Origin: Ophiocordyceps camponoti-saundersi (nom. inval.)
Lineage: Eukaryota > Ascomycota > Sordariomycetes > Hypocreales > Ophiocordycipitaceae
DNA length: 64,000 nt
Reading direction: 5' to 3'
Assembly: GCA_003339415.1 (NCBI GenBank)
Contig: PDHQ01000019.1
Location: 248,001-312,000 of the forward strand
The stretch's first letter is position 1, and the number at the start of each line of letters is the position of its first letter. Shown piece after piece: positions 22,260 to 33,731 of this stretch. Under the pieces are notes generated by a model. It did not search any database, was not told where the DNA came from, and saw only the letters and a list, made by a program, of their open reading frames with translations. The position numbers were made by a program, and so were the translations under genes.

Positions 22260-25200
22260 TCACTGCATCTTGATAGCCTCAAACAAACCCAGGCTCAAAC
22301 TCGTGTCGTTCTCCCCCACGTTCGGCGTCGGCTCGCTCAGCACCTCCCACCTCCTCAGCACGTAGGGGCTAAGCCTCTCGCTCGAAGCCGGGCCGATGCC
22401 GTAGAGCGTGCTCATGCCCCTGGCCGCCGCGCTGTAGGCGATCGACGCCCGCTCCTTGTGAGCCAGCTTCAGGTTCTCCGCCCAAGTCGGCTGCTGGATG
22501 CTGAAGAGGTAGTAGAGCCGCGGGTCGGATGAGACGTTGACGCTCGGGGCGCCGCCACCACCACCGCCGGGGAGGAAGAGGATGCTCTTTGCGCACTGCA
22601 TCCTCGCCTCGTCGGAGAGGCCGTCCACCAGTAGAGTGGCCACGTCAAGGACCTGCTGAGAGAGGCTCTCTCGCGGCCGCGAGTCGAGCTCGAGGAGGAG
22701 TCCGCAGAGGATCAGGATGATGCGCCCCCGGACGACTTCGTCTTGGCTGCCGTCGGAACATGCGCAATGGAGGACGACGAAGCGCAAGAGGGCGGGTAGC
22801 CAGCGGTCCAGCACCGTCTCCATCGTCGCCGCCGCTATCCCCTCTTCCTGCTGGCTCGCGACGATCCCCCATAAGTCGCACAGCTTCTCCGCCAACGTCG
22901 TCGTCAGCTGCGCCGACTTGGGCGACGTGATGGCCTCGATGACGCCTAGTAGGTTCTCCGCCAGGTCGACCTGCTGCTCGCTGCTGCTCGCCTCCTCGTC
23001 CGATTTGAGCGCCGGGATGAGGCCCAGAAACCTGGCATGAGCCTGCGTGCTGAGGCTTCGGGTGATGTCCTGGCTCAGACACGGGAGCATCTTGGTCCAC
23101 GCAATGTTCCTAGCCTCGATGGCGCGGTCCATGGCACGGGCGAAGCCCTCGAGGCGCGAAGACGAACCTTCCGCCCCGGACAAGTACACGTCGAGCTTGA
23201 GCTGGCAAAAGGGCATCGTCAGCTCGTTCGAGAGGCTCAGAAGCTGGTCAAACGACTCCTGAGAGCCCCCGTCGCCGTCCGGGGCGAGTAGCCTGGTCAC
23301 CATCTGGTCGATAAACTCGACAGCGCCGGCCGTCAAAGTCCCGACGTCGAGCATCTTCGCCACGGCGGACGAGTCGGCGACGACGAGGTATCTCAGCGTC
23401 TCGACCAGACGGTCTCTGCAAGAGGCTTCGTCGAGCGGACAGTCGTCGCGAGACCCGACCACCGCGGCGTATTCCGCCACCGCGTTGCGTATCAACGACA
23501 GGAGGGCCGCGGCGTGCTCCAGCCTCGCCGTCCTCTGCTGTATCTCGAACCGGTATGTTTCGACTGTGTCGAGACAGCCGATCCTGGGCAGCTTCATGAC
23601 AATCAGCTGTAGCAGCTCCTGCAGATAGACCGACGACGCGTCAGAAGGCGAACCTAAATCCGTCGCCGCCGTCGAGGACACCGAGTTTGCTGACCGCAGC
23701 ACCGTCGGCATCGACAGGCATCCGAGACTGATCAGCAAGGGGAAAAGCTCCAGCAGCCTGGGCCTGTCCTTGAGCGTCCCGATATGGCTGACCCAGTCGG
23801 CCATGAGCTTGTCGAAATGCTGGGCATCAAAGATCCGCAGCCTGGCGAGGAGCGACGCGAAGACTCTCCGTCCGCCGTCGGCCTTTGCCCACCCTGCCTC
23901 AAGCTTGGGGATGATGTTCCGAAACAGACGATTCATGGTGGGCGGGTCGACGGTGTTGCCGCTCGCGAGCAGCTTGTCGATCTGCTCCGACACCTCGCTC
24001 TCTCCGTTCTGCGCCTGCAGGGCCATGCTGTCCGATACGGGGGAGCAGGCATCGATGGCTTTGCTCCGCTCGCTCTGCGCCAACTCTCGCTGGAGCTGCT
24101 GGGCGATGCTGCCGCGATTGGGTAGCCGTCGAGCCAGACTGGCCAGCGCCACCAGTAAGGGCCTGGCGGCCGCTGCTTGCTCCCGGTTGAGCGACTTAAG
24201 CCTGCCGGTAAGGGCGCCGAATAGGGCGTCCGCCGACCCCATGGCGAGGAACACGTCGAGAAGCGAGTTGACGGTGTCGGCGCATGCCGCCAGCACCTCG
24301 ACGTCGGATGCGGCGGCGTAAGACTTGAGCACCTGTGACAGGCAAGTAAAGTCTTGGGCCGTTTCTAACACAAGCCGAGCCGAGCTAAATGTGGACAGGG
24401 CCACGACCGGCTCGACCTTGGCGAGGACTTCCGGCGTGAGCACGTCGCCAAGGTGCGCGCCGATGGACGTCTGGACGGCCTTGCTGCTGTTGGAGATCCG
24501 GCGCAGGAGCTTTGGCATCGAGAGGCATTTGGACGAAGCAACATCCGCGTTTCCCAGGTGCTGCGAGAGACCGAGCGAGCCATCGACGCATCGCAGGGCG
24601 TTTGCCGTGTCCTTGGCCTCGTCAGCCGTCGAATAGTGCCCTGCGCGCCGGAGGAGGTTGGTTCTCTGTAACCTCTGGCTTTCGGACAGGCAGTGTATGG
24701 GCAGCTCGACGAGGAGCCTGGAGGAACAGGGCCCTTCGTCGGGATCGATCTCGATGGCATCGTGCAGGCCGCCGCGGCCGATGAGCCACTTGATATACTG
24801 GGGGACCGAAAAGAGACCAGCTCGGATGAGTTCGGAAATGAGATGGAACACGGCTTTCTTACGGAGACGATCTGAGGAGGACACGTGGTCCAGAAGGTCG
24901 ACGATGACGGACGTAGCATTGGACGCTGCCCATGCCTTGATCAGACTTACGGCGACGTATATCTTGGCCAGACCCGGCCGGTGGACCGATGTGGCCCACT
25001 CGACAAGTGTCTTAACAAGCTCCGCTTTGTCGTTGGTGACGGCCAGACATTTGACAGCCAGTTCTCGATCGTTGTAGCCTTGAATGGTCGAGTCGAGCAG
25101 CTTGATGAGGTGCTGTCTCCCGGCCGGAGGGGACGTGGTGTTACAGCCGACCGATAGCCGCGCATTTCTCCCATCGACGCGTTGCCAAGCGTCCTGAGAG

Positions 25201-26919
25201 ACGCCGTCGTCTGGGGCCAGAAAGGCTTTCAAGGCGTCTCGATGTTTGGGCCAAAGTTGGGGGGCGACGAAGCTTTCCGGGTTGTTCCTCAGCAACGTCT
25301 TGAGCAGGCCAGTCAGCTGGCTGGAGAGTTGTATGAGGATGTCACGGTCGGGGTCGTTATGGATCTTTCATCCTGAAGTTAGTACGCCATCGACGCAGAT
25401 AGAAAGTAAAAAGGGGGGGCCCAGATGGCGACATACATTGTTGAGTTGCGCAAGCAGCGTAGAAACCAGCCGACGGCCATACTTTCGTGACCGTACAAGA
25501 TCAGCCCAGGTAATCTGCGCGATTAGTATCCACATAGGCATCTTCGATTGGGGGCTGCTCTCCAGATTCGACGTGATCCAATCTAGATAATGATCTCGAT
25601 CCATAAGATGCTCCGAATAGAGATTCGTCGCAAGACGGATTCTGCCAGTCACAAGCGTTAGTCGGGAGGTATCCCATGGTCAAGACAAATTCTACTCACG
25701 CATAAGTTACCCGTGTCTTCCAGTCAGGCTCACCAAAGCCAGAGACGACCGTCTCGACGAACTGCTCGACGAAGACGGTCCAATCTCTGACCCACTTGGA
25801 CTCTCCGCCCATGACGAAAGCACCGCCGGCGCCTTTTCTCTTAAAGGCCCTGATCTCGTTGGCGCCTACACACTTGGCAAGCCAGACAGCACGTTCGGTC
25901 GGCACGTTCTTGTTCAAGCACTGATCCAGTAACGTCCTGCCCCGGATGCCATGGGGAATGGTGCGGCTGAGACGGCGGAGAGAGATGGTGGGATTGGCCA
26001 AGTCCTTGAGCCAGACCTCACGCTTAGTGTCTGTCAGCGTGACGCGGGGCGGCGGCTTGAAGGTCGAGGGCGAAAGGATCTGGCCGCGGAATCTCCGCTG
26101 GTTCATGACACCCATGAAGATGGTCGACAGCGCATTGAGGCCGCTCTTTTGCTTCAAGGCAGGCAATACTGCCAGACGGGCCGATGACGTCTCGTTCTGC
26201 GCGCCCCTATCCCAAGTCCCCTTCTGTATGGCCTCGGAGCTCCACTCGTCCTCATGATGATTGCCGGACCAGGGAAAGAAGTCAGCGTGGCCCGTATGAA
26301 GGCCCTTACTGAAGGGATCCCTGTTGGGGGTATCGTGCTTATGGATGGAGACAAAACGAGGCGCACTAGAGGGGACTTCGACGGTATAAGGTCTGGGCCT
26401 CGCATCCTTCTTGATCGGGGCAAGGGTAGCCGCAGGAGGGCGAGGACGAGGCGCGGTCCTCTCGGGCAGTTGGAGGCGGCGCTTGGGTAGGGGTATCGGG
26501 GGATTGTCGTCGTACTGCGAGCCGCGGGACTGGGCCGGGCTCACCTTGTCGGCGTCGGAGACGGGCGGCGCCAAGGCAGGGGCAGCACGCGACGGAGTGA
26601 GGATCTGGGGCGAATCGCTCGTGGTCGCGAGGTCGGGGTCCCAGTCGTTGTTAGACAGCTCGAGACGCAGCTTGGAACTTCCGCGGCGCGGAGTCGAAGC
26701 ATGATGGCGAGCTTGGGCGGCGGGCTGAGGCACTTCGGAGGATTCGCCAGGGGCTTCGGGATGCGAGTCCCTCCGGTTAGCAGGCGAGCCCGAGGGGGCG
26801 AGATACTGCTGCGAAAGGGACCGCTGATGATGCGGCGGCGGCCGCTGGGCTGTCGAGTGGGAAGCGGGCGCTCGCTGAGGTTGTCGCGGCGGTACGCCTA
26901 TGAGCGGCCTCGAGGTCAT
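22260..26919 (-). CDS. SRB8: Mediator of RNA polymerase II subunit 12 (Srb8)
   Basis: Exons on the minus strand are 26919-25700, 25641-25437 and 25364-22260, giving about 1,509 residues, normal for fungal Med12. The start MTSRPLIGVPPRQPQR fits the family. The Med12 domain follows at about residue 287 (PPPRVTLTDTKREVW, LSRTIPHGIRG, AVWLAKCVGANEIRAFKRKG). Further conserved stretches are HYLDW, VPQYIKWLIGRGG and RLLVELPIHCLSESQR. Med12 anchors the Cdk8 kinase module and mostly represses transcription. Introns are 25642-25699 (gtgagt..ctggcag) and 25365-25436. In the second, the AG right after the ACTAAC branch site must be skipped for the next one (gaaag), otherwise the frame ends early. Confidence 0.93.
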
Positions 26920-28399
26920 GATTCGCACGGGCGACGTTCAGCCATCCCGCCCGAGCCAGGCGTCGTCGAGGAGGACGGGCGGGAGAGTAGCGAGTTTTCT
27001 GGCGAGGAGACGCCCCGAGAAGAGTGGCAGAGAAGGTCGGGGCACTTGAAGCGGCGACGATAGACAGACTATTCAAAGGGCGATGACGACGACAGAGCGA
27101 CGGATCGAAGCTGCGAAGAAGAGAAAATCGGCAGCGAGGGATGGGCGGCTGGGATGGGTTTTGACGGCTGAGGCAAGCCTGGCGCAAAGATCCCGAAGTT
27201 GGGCAAAAATTCGGGTAAAGGCGAGGCGTCAGAAACAGCAGCGAAGCGAAATCATAGCCGGTGGAATGGCTCGTCGTGGCGGCAGACGCAGAGGCGGAGG
27301 CCAGGCACGCGATGGGATGAGAGGAGGTTCTCGAGACACGACATTGGGTGGGACCAAGGCACACCTTAGCAGGGGATACGCGATGAAAAGACCGTTATGC
27401 GGGCGTAACGGAGGTTCCTCGGGCTAAGGCGTTGCGCGAACAAGCTCCGACAAGGGGTGGTGGCCTGCCGTCGAGCGAACCAACCTCTGTAGGCTAGCGG
27501 GCTGCCCTCTCCCGGCGTCGCCGAGTTTAATCAAGTACCCGACTATCGCCCAACCCACAGCTGCGGACCGTTCTTGGCGGTGAAGGCTGCTAAGCCGACA
27601 CTCGCCGCCCGTTATCTCTCAGTGACTACGGAGTAGAGAAAAAAAAACACGCCTCTTAGTCAGCGCGGTCAGAAAGCATCGACCAGCCACCCATCTTTGC
27701 TAATTGGCGGCGCATCTCAGACAGACCGGTGATGCAAGCAGGGATGTGTCCTTTGAAGAGCCGTCATTGGTGATGATAGAGAACGGCGACGACGGCCCGG
27801 TAGATTTCCACGGCGATCAGTTGATTGCATCTCCGTACATACATACATATCTGCACAACCATTGTGCATAGTGTGTACATTACGGAGTAACCTCCTAACT
27901 TACCGTGCCTAAAAGCCGTGTCTCACTTCAGCATGCCTTGTTCACCTGATGTGCCTCACCAACGATGCTGCCTCCCTCAATATTCGACAACATTTACATA
28001 AAACAGCAGGCACTTTGACACCTCAGACAAGCATCACCGTCGTGACACCGCAGCGACTCCACACGCCTGCAGGGCACCATCCGTAGACCGTAGTATATGT
28101 ATGTACATATGTATGTATGTATGTCTGCAGGCACATGTGCAGACTTCTCATGAGAGACCGTTAGAGTTCTTCGTCTGCGTTAATGTTATGCATGTATTGC
28201 CCCAAGGCCGACGTTGGACGGCAAGCAAGGGTCCGTATAATGTTCACACATGCTTAGCCGCGAGGATGGTGGAAATGGAAAAAAAAAAGGTTAAAATACC
28301 GAGGTCAAGGATGCAACTGATTCCAATACACAACCAAACTGTTAGGGCTAGAGAATAGACGACATATTAGGTTTCGGTGCAACGACGGCTTCGACGACA
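26920..28399. other. Upstream region of MED12 and 3' flank of the CREG-like gene
   Basis: No gene is supported. Arg/Ser/Ala-rich frames at 26777-27427 on both strands overlap the MED12 start and have no domains. TACGGAGTA occurs at 27627-27635 and 27881-27889. TATG/CATA tracts lie near 27838-27849 and 28095-28125. Confidence 0.45.
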
Positions 28400-29260
28400 T
28401 CAAAGGTCGCCTTGATCCCAACCCTTGCGCTCATCCCAGCCCTTACGTTCACCTGGGAGGCGGACAGACTGCCATTCGTCCCTCGTCACGTTCCGCCATT
28501 GCTCCACGGGGATCCAACCGATGTATGCCCTGTCCCCGAATCCGCCGACCCAGTAAATGGCCGTAACGATAAATCTGTTCCACTCCGTCTTATGCGGGGC
28601 GTCGGTACCGGGAAGCCAGATCTTGGCGTCCTGGTGCCTCTCGACGTAACAGCTGGCCAGCTCCATCCTCTTGGACCTGGACGGCCCGACGGCTTCCAGG
28701 TGGCCAAACAAGGAGAAGCGCGGAAGGTTGGCGGCCGAGTACGGCGCAGTGTCCGGCATCTGCGCGCCCTCCAGCCGTTTGCGATAGTCACCGTTGCGGC
28801 GAGAGCGGGATTTGAACGGCAGGTAGGCCGATATCCGGGACAGGAAGGACAGGCGCCTAACCGGGGGATACGGAGGGACCCAGTTCATGGAGATTGTGAG
28901 CTTCGAGCCGGCCTGTACGTTGCGGAAGCTGGTGCCGATGTTAACAGCCAGCACGGTGGGATTCCCTTGGTCCTCGCAGTCGGCCACATAGTCGACGAGC
29001 CCCACGGGCACGCCGGCCAGGTTGTCAGGCCGGCCAGACGACGCGTCGGATTCGTCATAGATCTCGAGCGTGTCGGGGCCGGGAAAGACGGTCGAGAAGG
29101 TGGCGAGCTTGGAAAGGGCCAGGATCCGACGGCCTAGGACGGCGGATTGACGACTGGTGGGGATGCCGGCAGCCCGAGGAGCGTTTTCAAAGACGATCTG
29201 AGGCGGGTGAAAGGCGACGGCAAGCCCAGGAAGGACGACGGTGAAAGCGAGAGGCTTCAT
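28400..29260 (-). CDS. Secreted CREG-like / pyridoxamine-oxidase-fold protein
   Basis: This single exon encodes 286 residues. A signal peptide at 1-16 (MKPLAFTVVLPGLAVA) marks it for secretion or the vacuole. The body matches the CREG/pyridoxamine 5'-phosphate oxidase-like split-barrel family. The supporting stretches are LALSKLATFSTVFP, VDYVADCEDQGNPTVLAVNI and RNVQAGSKLTISMNW early on, then ELASCYVERHQDAKIWLPG and the closing FIVTAIYWVGGFGDRAYIGW. Members usually lack the FMN-binding residues of true oxidases, so catalytic activity should not be assumed. An imperfect internal duplication, ERKGWDERKGWDQ, closes the protein. Confidence 0.85.
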   Translation of the reverse strand: MKPLAFTVVLPGLAVAFHPPQIVFENAPRAAGIPTSRQSAVLGRRILALSKLATFSTVFPGPDTLEIYDESDASSGRPDNLAGVPVGLVDYVADCEDQGNPTVLAVNIGTSFRNVQAGSKLTISMNWVPPYPPVRRLSFLSRISAYLPFKSRSRRNGDYRKRLEGAQMPDTAPYSAANLPRFSLFGHLEAVGPSRSKRMELASCYVERHQDAKIWLPGTDAPHKTEWNRFIVTAIYWVGGFGDRAYIGWIPVEQWRNVTRDEWQSVRLPGERKGWDERKGWDQGDL

Positions 29261-30430
29261 GTCGCCGAGATGTGAGGCTTCCCTGTCGATGCGGAAAAAG
29301 GGAAAGGTGGAACAGTTGGTTCAAGACGTATGTATGTATGAATGTATGTATGTACGGATGATGGCGACTATTTATTTACCAGGGTAGGTTGAAAGGATAA
29401 AGGAGACAAAGGAGAGGCTCCAGGAGGCGACCATTGGATTAAGATTCAGGAGGGCGAAACAGGCGTAAAAGAGTCATTCAAGCGAACCCAAGAGTCAGTC
29501 GTCACCCATCAGTCAGGGCATTTAGGGCACGGGGTTAAGAGCGAGGGGTGAGTGGGGATGCATGCATGCATGTGGTATGTACACATGTGCGCGCTTGATT
29601 GATAAGATTAGATAGATGCGTGACCAGCTTTCGGGCAGCTTGTGCGTGCGGGGCGAGACCGACGCCGTTGACGAGTTTAGGGTATGCATGTGCAGACGAT
29701 GTGTGTGTATAGGGTAAGACGGGTAGATGCAGCCAGGTGAATGATGAGACGAGATGCTCAAGAGACAGTAGCCGAATGAAGGAGGCGATGGCCATCCCTC
29801 TGTCGGGCATTTTTTTTTCTACATACGTACATACATACATACACCATACGCGGTCGCCCGGCCGACAGAGTTGAGCAGCGGCTGCTGCTGTCACTCCTGC
29901 TGCTTGCTCGAATATTATTCGTGCCAGAGGCCATTAACCCGACTGGAATGTCGCCCCTCCCTCCCTTGCATGAGGGCCCTTCCCTTCAGGCTTCAAGTTC
30001 CCACTGCCCAGCGCCTCGCTGCCCAACTTACAGCGCGTGTTGCCCCTGCAACAGTGTTGACGTTAGCGGCCCCGCCCACCGACTGCCGTCCACTAACATC
30101 TGGCCAGCCCCGTCAGTGACCTGCATCAATCAACATCTAGCGAATTTCCCTTTCCAACCCTTGCTTCTTCACCCCGCAGCATCTCGAGTCTCGGTCGGGT
30201 ATCGCTCTGTCCTTGTCATTATCCTATTCTTTCTTGCTCTCCTCCTCCTCCTCCTCCTTCTTCCTCCTCCTACTTCTCATCCTCTTCCTCAACCTCCTTC
30301 TCCCTCCCGCGTTTGTGCACTGCCACTCGATACGCGCTTTCGCTCTCCCTCAGAAACAACAACAAAGCCAACGACGCCTGACAATCGGCCATCCTCTCAC
30401 CCCCCCGCCGCTGCTGCCGCCGCCGCTCTC
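29261..30430. promoter_or_regulatory. Divergent promoter region (CREG-like / DBF2)
   Basis: This holds ATGT tracts at 29328-29352 and 29824-29842 and a pyrimidine-rich leader at about 30225-30310 ahead of the DBF2 start. The DBF2 frame stays open upstream to 29921, but the extra residues are low complexity and not expected in the family. Confidence 0.5.
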
Positions 30431-32549
30431 ATGGCGAGCTTCATGGCCAATTTCTTCCCCGGCGCCAAGGAGAAGACGCCGGGAGATCGACCATCGACGC
30501 CCACCAAGAAGAACGCCAACTTCCTCAACCCTCCAACCACTCCCCAAGGCAGTCCTAGCAAGAAAAAGGTGCCGCCTGGCGCCCTCGATCTGCCCACCGC
30601 CTTCGACAATGCCTTGTCCATCAGCAGCCCGTTCACCGACGTGCCTCTCCGCTTGGGCAGACCCCAGACCCTTGGCTCGCCTCTCTCCCCTGTGCGGACA
30701 AACGCCCAACCTCTGGACGAAGCCTCCCCCAACATCGACGACAGCGTCATCTACAAATCGGCCTCCTCCGCGAGCCCTTTGAGAAAGCAGGGCCAAGAAA
30801 ACACACCGCCAGTCTCGCGTCTGCTCGCCTCGGATTCTCCCTACATTCACAACCACGCCGCCCTCTCTCGCCATCAGCCCTACGAATCCAAGGACCGTCC
30901 CTCGACGCCCACCGTCAAAAAGTTCAATACGGCCCGTGGCCTGACCACGGAAGAGCGCGAGCTCCTCAATAAGCCCCAGGTCAAGAGATTGGTCAACGTG
31001 ACCCAGCTTTGTCGGCCTTCCCTCCCTTTGCCCCCCCTTTTCTGTGCTCATTCGTGCTAACTCGCAGTCGCAGATTTCCTCGACTACTACTTTGACCTTC
31101 TGACGTATGTCGGCGCCAGGCAGAGCCGGCTTGCCGCCTTCAATGCCGAATATCCTCCCCCTCCCACCACCGACGAGCAGACCCATGGCCTCATGTGGTC
31201 CAAGTATGCGGGCCGTGAGCGGGCCAACTTGCGCAAGCGTCGCGTCAGGCTTCGACAAGGCGACTTCCAGATTCTGACCCAGGTCGGCCAAGGCGGTTAC
31301 GGCCAGGTCTTTCTCGCGCAGAAAAAGGACACGCGCGAGGTGTGCGCGCTCAAGGTGATGAGCAAGAAGCTGCTCTTCAAGCTCGACGAGGTCCGCCACG
31401 TCCTTACCGAACGCGATATCCTCACGACGGCCCAGAGCGAATGGCTGGTCCGCCTCCTCTACTCCTTCCAGGACGACAAGAGTATCTATCTTGCCATGGA
31501 ATACGTGCCCGGCGGAGATTTCCGCACCCTGCTAAACAACACGGGCGTCCTGTCGAACCGCCACGCCCGCTTCTACGTGGCCGAGATGTTCTGCTCCGTC
31601 GACGCGCTGCACCAGCTCGGATATATTCACCGTGACCTCAAGCCCGAGAACTTCCTCGTCGACTCGACGGGTCATGTCAAGCTGACCGACTTTGGCCTCG
31701 CCGCCGGCGTACTGGCGCCTTCGCGTATCGAGTCGATGCGCATCAAGCTGGAGCAGGCGTCGGAGACGTCGGTGCCCTTTGGGAAGCCCATGGACCAGCG
31801 AACCGTGGCAGAGCGACGCGAGAGCTACCGCAATATGCGGCAAAACGACGTCAACTACGCCAAGTCCATCGTCGGCTCACCCGACTACATGGCGCCCGAG
31901 GTTCTCCGGGGAGAGGAGTACGACTTTACCGTCGACTACTGGAGCCTGGGCTGCATGTTGTTCGAGGCTCTGACGGGCTTTCCCCCGTTTGCTGGTTCGA
32001 CGCCCGACGAGACGTGGCGTAACCTCAAGCATTGGAGAGAGGTGCTCAAGAGGCCGATTTGGGAGGATCCTTCGTACTTTTTGAGTAACCGGACGTGGAA
32101 CTTTATCACGACGTACGTCTTCCCTTTCCTCCCCCTCCTCCCCTGTCGTTGATTACTTGACACTCATGGGTCTCCCCTAATCCAGATGCATCAACTCGCG
32201 CACGCGTCGCTTCTCCAACATCGACGACATCTACAGCCACCAATACTTCGCAGAGGTGGAGTGGGCGACGCTGCGACAGACGCGAGCCCCCTTCGTTCCC
32301 GAGCTCGACTCTGAAACGGACGCGGGCTATTTCGACGACTTTAGCAACGAGGCCGACATGGCCAAGTACAAGGAGGTGCACGACAAGCAGGCCGCTCTCG
32401 AATCCATGGCAGAGCGAGAGGAGGAGATGAGCAAAAGCCTCTTTGTGGGCTTCACTTTCCGTCATCGGAAACCCGCGGGCGAAGACGGGGCGAGTCCTCG
32501 CAAGAGGATTCCCGTCAACGACGGCGACGCCTTTGGAACTATGCTGTAG
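30431..32549 (+). CDS. DBF2: NDR-family AGC kinase Dbf2/Sid2 (septation/mitotic exit)
   Basis: Exons are 30431-31010, 31074-32112 and 32186-32549, giving 660 residues. The start gives MASFMANFF, as in relatives. A Ser/Pro-rich N-terminal part leads to the Mob1-binding region (VKRLVNVTQLYFLDYYFDLL, made by the exon 1/2 join). The kinase domain starts at about residue 258 with GQGGYGQVF. It has CALKVMSKK, HRDLKPENFL, DFGLAAG, the NDR-type activation loop SIVGSPDYMAPEV and a C-terminal hydrophobic motif FVGFTF. In fungi this kinase with Mob1 drives septation. Intron 1 (31011-31073) uses an unusual GTCGGC donor, accepted because only it restores QLYFLDYY. Intron 2 is 32113-32185. Confidence 0.94.
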
Positions 32550-33731
32550 GGTGAGCAGCTGGCCGAGGTGGTCAGGGGAACGGGCCCTTGAGGGTATCCT
32601 GTCGTGATGCTGTTATGAGTCTTATTTTCCTCCCTCTTTCTTCCTCGTTTGTTTGTTTTCCATCATGCCTATTGCATTATTTGTCTCGACTGGGGAGTTT
32701 TTCTGTTTCTTGCCTTGTTTCCTAATGTTTTTCTTCTCACCCATCACGTCTGCTTTGCACTCTTCCCCCCCCCCCCCTCTCTATCGTCTTGATTGATGTC
32801 TTTCTCTCACACGTGACGTGATTGTTCTTCATTTCCCCCTTTTCCGGAGAGGAAAAAAACTTATGTCGTCTCTTTAGGGCCCTGATCGAGGCTCGAGGCG
32901 TTGAGGGGTGACGGGCGTGACGAGCTCGACTTTCGAACGAGAATCGCTTAGGTCACGTCAGGCGCCGTTTTCCCATCCATTGGTGAGAGAATGGGAAACA
33001 GTCACGTCATTAAGAAAGAAAACGACGATGAAAACCCAAGGGACACTGCCTCGGAGGAGGATTTCAAAGCACGTCCGTCAATCGGACCGGATGGGGTGGG
33101 AGGAAAAGGGTGAGAGGGGGGGGGGGACGAAAGGGGGGCGTGAGCCGAGGCTTTCGCTCATCGTATCGGCGGCGTCATCATCGTGGGAAACCAAGAAACC
33201 CACAAAGTATGTATGTGTGTATGTACGTGTCAGTCAGTCTGCGTCTCTCTCCGAGTTGAGTCCATCGAGCAGGGCAAAGGGAAATGGGGGGGGGGGGAAT
33301 CCGGGCGATAGAATTAATAATGCGACTGATATGTGATATGTCATGACGTTGTTCGTTTCCCGCTTTCTCCCCCCCCATCCAACCCCCCGGTTAAACGAAA
33401 CCAAAGCCTCTCCCGTTCCGCTATCTTTGCTCTACCTCTCTCTCCTGTGTTAACCCCGCGGCTACAGGAGGGAGAGAAAAAAGGACTAGTGAAGGAAAAG
33501 AGGAAAAAAACTACAGAGAAGTAAATCCAAGGATACAAGAAAAGGGGGAGAGGAAAGGGGGAAGGGGGAAGGGGGAGACGGTGATGAGGTAGGGATGCTT
33601 CAATACGTGAAACGAGAGATTGAGAGTGCCATGGAAAACAAGGCTTCTCTTCCCCTCTCACCCTCTCTCGTCATACAGACAGACCCCCACCCCAAGACGT
33701 CTACGTAAGAGCCGGCCTCGAAACAAAAAGG
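32550..33731. other. Convergent 3' spacer between DBF2 and AREA
   Basis: Two gene ends converge here. It has C-runs near 32765-32778, G-runs near 33115-33126 and 33285-33297, and a TATG tract near 33207-33222. No gene is supported. Confidence 0.5.

Noticed and set aside
26777..27427. Frames of 195 (reverse), 120 and 114 residues near the MED12 start
   Set aside because: They overlap the conserved MED12 N-terminus or GC-rich leader and have Arg/Ala/Ser bias without domains.
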